Below are positions 57,690 through 64,000 of a stretch of 64,000 bases of DNA, piece after piece. A program made the position numbers and the translations under genes. The stretch covers positions 26,043,161 to 26,107,160 of the forward strand of contig OX419335.1 in the NCBI GenBank assembly GCA_948470475.1, written 5' to 3'. The number at the start of each line of letters is the position of its first letter. Position 1 is the first letter of the stretch. The notes below the pieces were generated by a model, which was not told the origin of the DNA, did not search any database, and was given only the letters and a program-made list of their open reading frames with translations. The DNA is from Galaxea fascicularis (Eukaryota; Cnidaria; Anthozoa; Scleractinia; Euphylliidae).

Positions 57690-58105
57690 TTTCAGAGCAA
57701 AGTGTTCAGGCGTTATCGCAGGGTTGGGCAATGCGATCTTCGAAGAAGGCTGTTCGTTTCAGTGTTATGTAGAAGGCCTACCCAGACGAGAAATTTAAAA
57801 TGGGAGAACAGACAGGGTTCAAAGCAGACTCGGCACAGGTGGCTAAAGATATGAGGCATGCAAAACATGAAGATGGGAACCGCAGATTGACTGTAGAAGA
57901 ATTCCTAGCGCCACAGCAAATATATTAACATCTTATTTCTCAAGAATGACAGCGAAACTGCGGCAAGGAAGTCATGGAGTTGCAGATGAGTGGGACACTC
58001 AAGCTGTTGCAGAACAGGATACGTATTCCTCCACCCGTGCCCACATTCTTGAAGAGTGTCAGCTGGTCCACCCGATCACTTATGATACATACAACTGTAC
58101 GCAAG
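57690..58105 (+). pseudogene. Broken coding-like fragment cut by the LINE
   Basis: The plus strand reads AYPDEKFKMGEQTGFKADSA, then VAKDMRHAKHEDGNRRLTVE and EFLAPQQIY, then a stop, and after a frame change MTAKLRQGSHGVADEWDTQA and THILEECQL-like text (RAHILEECQLVHPITYDTYN). It stops where the LINE's (AAT)n tail begins. It looks like a protein-coding repeat, for example a DNA-transposon or host-gene remnant, inactivated by mutation and insertion. I do not recognise the family. Confidence 0.5.
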
Positions 58106-58392
58106 AAATAATAATAATAATAATAATAATCTTTATTATGCTTTAGTCAAAGTACACATTTTGCCATTACAATCATGTAAATTTACAATTTATACTTAAT
58201 TATATATAGTAGAATGATGGGCAAGCCAGGAAGCTAAGTGAACCAGTTAGGTTTTCTTGTTAGCTCCCTGAGCAATTAAAGTTCTGAGAGGCAGGCAAGT
58301 AAGTGTGAAGAAAAATAAAAATAGATAAATAAATGCAAAGAAGGAAGAACTAATTTACATGAAGTATGTTGCTATATCAGTAATATGAATGT

Positions 58393-61262
58393 TTATTTAG
58401 TTTGTTGTTCAGAGAGTAGATAACGTTTGATTTTTTTAGGAAAGGTGTACACACTTAAGTTTTTTAAATAAGTTGGGAGGTCTTTCCAAATGTTTGTAGC
58501 CATAAAGGAGATTGATTGTTTACCTATGTTAGTTCGTACGCACGGCTTATAAAGATTTTTCTTAGCTGTATATCTCGTGTTGTAGTGATGTACATTACTA
58601 GCATATTGAAACATATTGTCAAATAGTTCAGGCAGAGAGCCTTTATGCCAGGAATGCACGAATTTCGAGACTTGTAGTCGATAAATATTACTGACTGTTA
58701 ACAGACCTAGTAGGTTCAGCAGAGGTTTAGCGTTCTCTGTTTCACTACCAAATGCTGTGGCAAAAAATATTAATCTTACAATTTGGTTTTGTTTTACGTG
58801 AATTTTACTTATATGTGTTTTGTATATACTTCCCCAAGCTATTATGCCATAAGAAATATAAGGATAGATTAAGTTATAGTATATTTGTGTAAGTTGCTTA
58901 ACTGAGAGGTAATACCTTAACTTCGATATTATTCCAGTGTTTCGAGATATACGAGAACAGACAAATGAGATGTGATATTTCCAGCTCAGGGATTCGTCGA
59001 TCATAACACCTAAATATTTTATACAAAGCTTTCGTTCTAGTGAATAAATGGACCCATCACTGCTTATTATGTTTAAACTAATTGGAATATCCTTTTTTCT
59101 TACTGATTTAACAATCATGAAGTTTGTTTTACCCATATTAATAGATAGCTTGTTAATATCACACCATCGTTTCACTTTGGCTAATTCAGAGTTCATCAAG
59201 TGTTCAAGTGTTTTAAGATCCTTTGCAGATGCAAATACATTGGTATCGTCCGCAAAAATTTTAAAACTTAAATGTTCTAAGCAATTTGGTAGATCGTTGA
59301 TGTAAATAAGAAATAGGAGAGGTCCGAGTGTGTTCCCTTGCGGAACTCCACATAACATTGTCTGATTTGGGGACTTAACTCCATCCAACTCCACATATTG
59401 TTTTCTATTAGAGAGATAACTTTGAAACCATTTCAAAGGTATCCCCCTTATTCCATAAGCGTCTAATTTACTCAACAAGATCATGTGGTTCACAGTATCG
59501 AAAGCTTTTTAAAAATCTAGGAAGACACCACAGGTGTATAAGTTATTATCAATAGCTTTCCTTAACGTATTTGTAATATCAGTTATAGCTTCGGCGGTTG
59601 AGTGTCCTTTTCTAAAGCCAAATTGGAATTGGAAGTGGATTTTTTGCTTGTCAATATAATTGACAAGCTGCTTATGTATAAGTTTTTCAAATATTTGAGT
59701 AAACGTTGATAAAGTTGAGATAGGGCGATAGTTGGTAGGATCTGTAGTTTCTCCTCCTTTATCAATTGGTGTAACCCTTGAAATTTTCAGGATATCCGGA
59801 ACGACACCCTGTTGTAAGGATTGGTTAAAAATAAAGGTTAAGGATTCACAAATATGACTTGAAGCAAGTTTTATAATCTTTCGAGGTACACCAATGGTTG
59901 CCTTGTTAAGGTTTGTTCCTAGTAATAGATCGTAAACTTCATGAACAAGAATACTGCGGAAGGCAAAACTATCTCGAAAAGAACGTTTGATATACTGGTT
60001 AGGGCTATCATCATAATTTTTCGGAGGGAGGCCGTCAGCAAGTTCAAGGCCAATATTAATAAAATGCGTGTTTAGTTTATGTGCGATAGTAGCTTTATCG
60101 GTGTAGCATCTATTTTTGTAAGTCAGTTTGGTAATTGGCGGTTTCCCACAACCTTTTGTCCCGTTTATTATCGTACCGATTAGTTTCCATGTCGTTTTTA
60201 GGTTTTCACTGTTAAGTCTAAATTGTGCTTGAAAATATGCTTTTTTCGCTGCATTTTTAATTCTATTTAATTTGTTGTTATACGATTTATAAAAGGTTAC
60301 TTTATCAGAATTGTTACTAAGGAAATTACTTTTAAAAAGTTTTTGTCTTCGTTTTATTGATTTCAGAATGGCGTTAGATATCCATGGTTTAGCTGACTGT
60401 GTTCTTTTATTGTTCGATAATTTTCGTGCAGGTGCATGCTTATCAGATAGGGACTTAAGTACATTGATTACATTATTCATACTTTGGTTAACATCTTCAT
60501 TAACAAGGTTGTTAAAGTCAATGGCTTCGAGGTCATTTAAAAATAAATCTTTATTAAAATGGGAAAAATCTCTAAAATGTTTTGTTTCTTGGGATAAAGG
60601 AAGCCGGTTAGCTGCTGCACAGAAAACTGGTAAGTGATCTATTATATCGGCTAAACATATTCCTGCTTTTGTTATTTTTTTTTTTGTGGGACGTTAGTGT
60701 AGATGTGATCAATCAGCGTTGCGGTGTGGTCTGTTATTCGTGTGGCCTTGGTGATAAGTGGCATGTAGCCTAAGCCTAATAACATGTCAAGATAATCAGA
60801 TGTTTGGATATCCCTATTGTAATTTAGGAAGTTTATGTTTATGTCACCTAAAACAAAGACCTCCTTACCTTTATTGTTTAGCTTACATAACTGATCTTTA
60901 AGTATAGCATGTAAATTAGTACAGTCTTTGGATAGGTGCCTATAGACGCAACCGACAACTACATTCTTTTGTTTTATACGCATAATTTCGATCCAGCACG
61001 ATTCTATTCCATCATCAGATTGTTCCAAGTCCCGCCGTCTAATGAAGCTTAATTCTTTAGAAACATAAAGGCCGACACCTCCTGCGCTTGTTGATGAATT
61101 AGTATTCAGAAAAAAATAACCGGGTATGTTAATATTATAAATGTTTTTTTCCTGTAGTTTTGTTTCAGATATTGCTATAATTTCCGGACTCTCTTTTACT
61201 GTACAAATAATATCTTCCAGGGATGTTGGATTTTTTGGTAGGCTACGCATATTGAAATGCAT
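58393..61262 (-). pseudogene. LINE ORF2: AP endonuclease and reverse transcriptase, two lesions
   Basis: From 61262 the frame gives an endonuclease domain: HFNMRSLPKN, ISETKL, GGVGLYVSKEL, GDININFL, LIDHIYTN. At about 60673-60685 a run of A on the minus strand breaks the frame; the text resumes in another frame with DIIDHLPVF. The RT domain follows: TNYRPISTLS, FQFGFRKGHSTAEAI, then an in-frame TAA at 59506-59508 between FLDF and KAFDT, then GVPQGNTLGPLLFLIYINDL, FADDTNVF (the catalytic FADD) and KTNFMIVKS, ending at 58393. Apart from these two breaks the protein reads through. Present-tense activity is unlikely from this copy. Confidence 0.85.
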
Positions 61263-61672
61263 TAAAGAAAATCCATGGTGTTTTTTCGCCTCAAAAAAGA
61301 ATATTCCAGATTGTTTGACAGTGAAAGAGCCGGATTGAATTGAATTGTTGTATGGAGATTCTTGAAGCTCATTTTCTGTTTCCGGACTGGTTATAATATC
61401 TGCGAATAGATCTTTAGACTCGATAACAGATTAAAACGACTGGTGTACCCATCCTCCAGTAGTCTTAAGGAATTCTTGGGGATCTAAAGTGAAGAATGGT
61501 AGTTCAGAGAGCACATTGTGGTTTAGTTCAGGGTGATTAAAATAGATTCATAACAAGATAACAAAATGTTAAGATAAATGTTAGAACAGTAAGAGTAATT
61601 ACTTGAACAAAATGGCCACAATGTGCTCTACTTTGTGAACTTTTATGTACTGTTCGTAATCTAGTGTTACGT

Positions 61673-62336
61673 TTAAGTATGAGTTGGATGATCAGATTTA
61701 AATTTAACCAAATCTTCTTCGCAGTTAAACGAGAAGGATGGTTTATTCTCGTCCTGCCTAAGAAAGATCCTACCATTATAAGTCCAGATATACTTCCACT
61801 TTAGTTTCTTCTTCACTTTGTTAACATCACCGAAGAGCTTTTTCTTGAATGGTGTGAGCGACTCGGAGATGAATACATCGGCCTGGGATGACAGGTTGTG
61901 GTTTGGTAAATCTTTAGCTTTCTTCTTCGCCAATTTTCGTCTGTTAGAATAAAATCTGTCTCTGACACAGCGGCGGGTAAACTTCACAATGAGTTTAGGC
62001 GGCGCGTCTTCCCTATCGGTGGAAATTGGGTGAGCAACCGAGATGTCTTTCTCCTGTAGTGGTACACCTATGAGGTTGCCAACTGACCAAATTAAATGTA
62101 ACGAATATTCTCCTTTTTTTTTAATTTTAAAATTGTTTCGAGATATGAACGCCTGCAAGGTGTGTGGGCTGTTGTCCGCCTGTCACGCAATCTTTACTGT
62201 TGAACATTTCGAGAACAGCAGAGGAAGTTAACGGCAGCGGCTTGTGAAGCGAATACACAATCCATGTTTGATTCGAAATAGTAACGATTTTTTGCCCCCA
62301 AAGTGGCGTTTTGTCTTTTCCACGAATGCGTGACAA
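61673..62336 (-). pseudogene. LINE ORF1-like protein, frameshifted
   Basis: The main frame (62158-61673) holds PPKLIVKFTRRCVRDRFY, ISESLTPFKKKLFG and KLKWKYIWTYNGRIFLRQDE. This resembles the RNA-binding ORF1p type (Transposase_22-like) found with many animal LINEs. An upstream frame (62336-62127) ends HISKQF at a point where the next frame reads NNFKIKKKGEYSL, suggesting a frameshift near 62120-62140 at a run of A. The linker to ORF2 (61672-61263) is not clearly coding. Confidence 0.6.
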
Positions 62337-62528
62337 GGAATGGCGTGTTTTTCTGTTTGGCGTCCTAAAATTTCGTAGTTTGAATAGCCCAAAAATTTTA
62401 CTTCAGTTGTCTGAAGAAGAAACGTTGTTCTATCGCTGGACTAACTTGATGTAACCCCATGCCATGTACCAAGGTGCGATTTTACCCTCTCAATTTTGCC
62501 ATTTTTTGAGCGCCGAAATGAGTGTAAT

Positions 62529-63189
62529 GGCCGTTTTTATGCTAGAGACGTTAAAGTCGTCTGAGACGTCAAAGTCGTCTCCAGACGACTTTAACGTCTA
62601 GTATAAAAACGATAAATAAGACAGACGCATTTAACGTCTGACGACTTTAACGTCTTGTTTTAAGTGCGTCGTTAAGACGCACTTAACAGACGACTTTAAC
62701 GTCTGAGACGTTAAATGCGTCTAGTATAAAAACGGGACGCCCCAACTGGGACGCATTTAGCCCTGAATTCTTTGTTCATCTGCACTTCGCTACTTCCTTG
62801 CTATCTTGGGCGACAAGCCAAACAAGCCATGTGCCGAGGCTACATCTAGTTCCTCGTCCATCGCCAGAACATGCTCATGCCTAGACTGATTTTCGTCATA
62901 AAAATAATTGAATCTGTCCTTGCAGACGACGTCGAGACATAAATTTGAGAAGCTGCAATTCCGCCACGTTTATTTGTTCATATATTCGTGTGTTAACGTT
63001 TATTTGGAGCCGAGTTTGCTCGTGCCCAGTGTCTTCCGAGAATAGAACCTAGCCCTTTTTTAGAAAAATATTGTTTTTGTCCGTTAGCTTGTCTACTTTT
63101 ATGCGTCCCGTTTTTATACCAGACGGCTTTAACGTCTTGGACGTCAAATGCGTCTTGACGACTTTAACGTCTCTAGCATAAAAACGGCC
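62529..63189. mobile_element. TIR element with GACGTTAAAGTCGTC-rich arms
   Basis: Starts ggccgtttttatgctagaga and ends with its exact inverse. Direct AAT repeats flank it (62526-62528 and 63190-63192). The arms contain many inverted and direct copies of gacgactttaacgtc and gacgcatttaacgtc. An inner inverted pair (ataaaaacgggacg near 62727 and cgtcccgttttta near 63104) bounds an unrelated core of about 350 bases. No transposase is encoded. Confidence 0.8.
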
Positions 63190-63192
63190 AAT

Positions 63193-64000
63193 ATTGAAGA
63201 AAACCAAAAATCGCCCAAAAATTTACTTCGTCATGGAATCGGACAAATAACATATCAGACTGTTCGTAAATACGTGTTCTTTTCATTGAGATAATCAATG
63301 GTCATATTTACTGTTTTGTTTATTTTTAAGTAACATTCAAATAATTGCTTGTCTGAACCTGGTGAAGCTGACGTGAGAGCCACCAAACCGATTTTGCCAC
63401 CGTTCGCGTAAAATAAACATCTAATGGAACTCAAAGTATTTTTTCTGGGAATAGTTTATCCAGACCTAGATTATGGTAAAGTTTGGGGATTTTCGATTTT
63501 TTCATTTTGCACACCTCCAGGCGAAATTTCGGAATTGCCTCTCTTAAGAAAGCCATAATCAAAAAGTAGTTTTATGTTTAATCTGCCCTACAGAATTTTT
63601 TTAAACTGAAATATTTTGAAGATCATTCCTTGTAACATATAACATAGAAGTTTGAGAATATTTTTACCGACCTGTTTTTGAAATGAGATTTCGATTTTAG
63701 GGGCTCAACTGAATGCGTCAGTCATGGTAACACGTTTTCTGAAAATAGATACAGCTTCCGAAATAATGTCATGTAATGAATCTATGATGTTTCTTTTATT
63801 TTTGTTCCAAATTTCATAGTGATACGATGAACCAAACATAATTTTGAAAATAATTTGTAGAACCTGTCTCGGTAAAATGAAAACTATTTCGAACCACCTT
63901 AAAGCAGGCCGAACAGTCGGGAGAAATGCTGGCGGTGAGTTCAGGACAAACGCCGTCCGGTCTTGAGCTTTTTGAAGTGTGTTTTTTCTGTTGCGATCTC
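63193..64000. other. Window end, no feature seen
   Basis: AT-rich sequence without a supported exon, repeat terminus or RNA gene. Confidence 0.5.

Larger units (their letters stand above)
58108..62340 (-). mobile_element. Nearly full-length LINE (CR1/jockey-type), minus strand
   Basis: On the minus strand the order is ORF1-like region (about 62336-61673), ORF2 with AP endonuclease and reverse transcriptase (61262-58393), a short 3' region and an (ATT)n tail at 58108-58131. Endonuclease plus RT plus a microsatellite tail points to the CR1/L2/jockey group; a finer clade cannot be given. The 5' end is approximate. The copy is about 4.2 kb and carries few lesions, so it is a young or recently active family member. 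Confidence 0.85.

Overview
The window is eukaryotic nuclear DNA. Genes are split by introns with GT..AG borders, base composition is AT-rich, and spacer and intron DNA is full of LINEs, tRNA-derived SINEs and terminal-inverted-repeat elements. The gene set (an SRCR/YWTD/EGF receptor, Ly6-type proteins, an intronless rhodopsin-family GPCR) and the repeat types fit an anthozoan cnidarian, probably a stony coral. That assignment is inference; no marker gene proves it.

Layout. At 949-1987 (+) lie the last two coding exons of a CISD3-like protein with two CDGSH iron-sulfur motifs. It is tail-to-tail with a complete eight-exon inosine triphosphatase gene (ITPA, 3493-8078, -). Next come two minus-strand two-exon genes for paralogous GPI-type Ly6/uPAR proteins (9404-10861 and 15441-16559). 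From 16.6 to 23.4 kb I see no convincing gene, but there are two large foldback elements, one of them containing a second palindrome. The main locus is 23416-37398 (+): fifteen phase-consistent exons, lacking only the 5' end, for a type I membrane receptor with a YWTD propeller, EGF, three SRCR domains, a second YWTD propeller, EGF, a Ser/Thr-rich stalk, EGF, a polybasic site, one membrane helix and a cytoplasmic tail with two NPxY motifs. An intronless class A GPCR follows at 38983-40029 (-).

From 43.7 kb onward repeats dominate: a Penelope-like fragment, two linked 5' exons of an unrecognised gene (44640-45273), an interstitial telomeric tract, a decayed L1/Tx1-like LINE cut by a long inverted-repeat structure, a roughly 860 bp degenerate minisatellite, another LINE reverse-transcriptase fragment, a SINE cluster, a nearly full-length minus-strand LINE (58.1-62.3 kb) with one nonsense codon and one homopolymer frameshift, and a final TIR element (62529-63189).

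The genes do not form an operon or one pathway. ITPA (nucleotide-pool cleaning) and the CISD3-like protein (mitochondrial Fe-S) are housekeeping. The Ly6 proteins, the SRCR/LRP-like receptor and the GPCR are surface or secretory-pathway proteins. The most unusual item is the receptor: LDL-receptor-type propellers and NPxY tail motifs combined with an in-phase cassette of SRCR domains.
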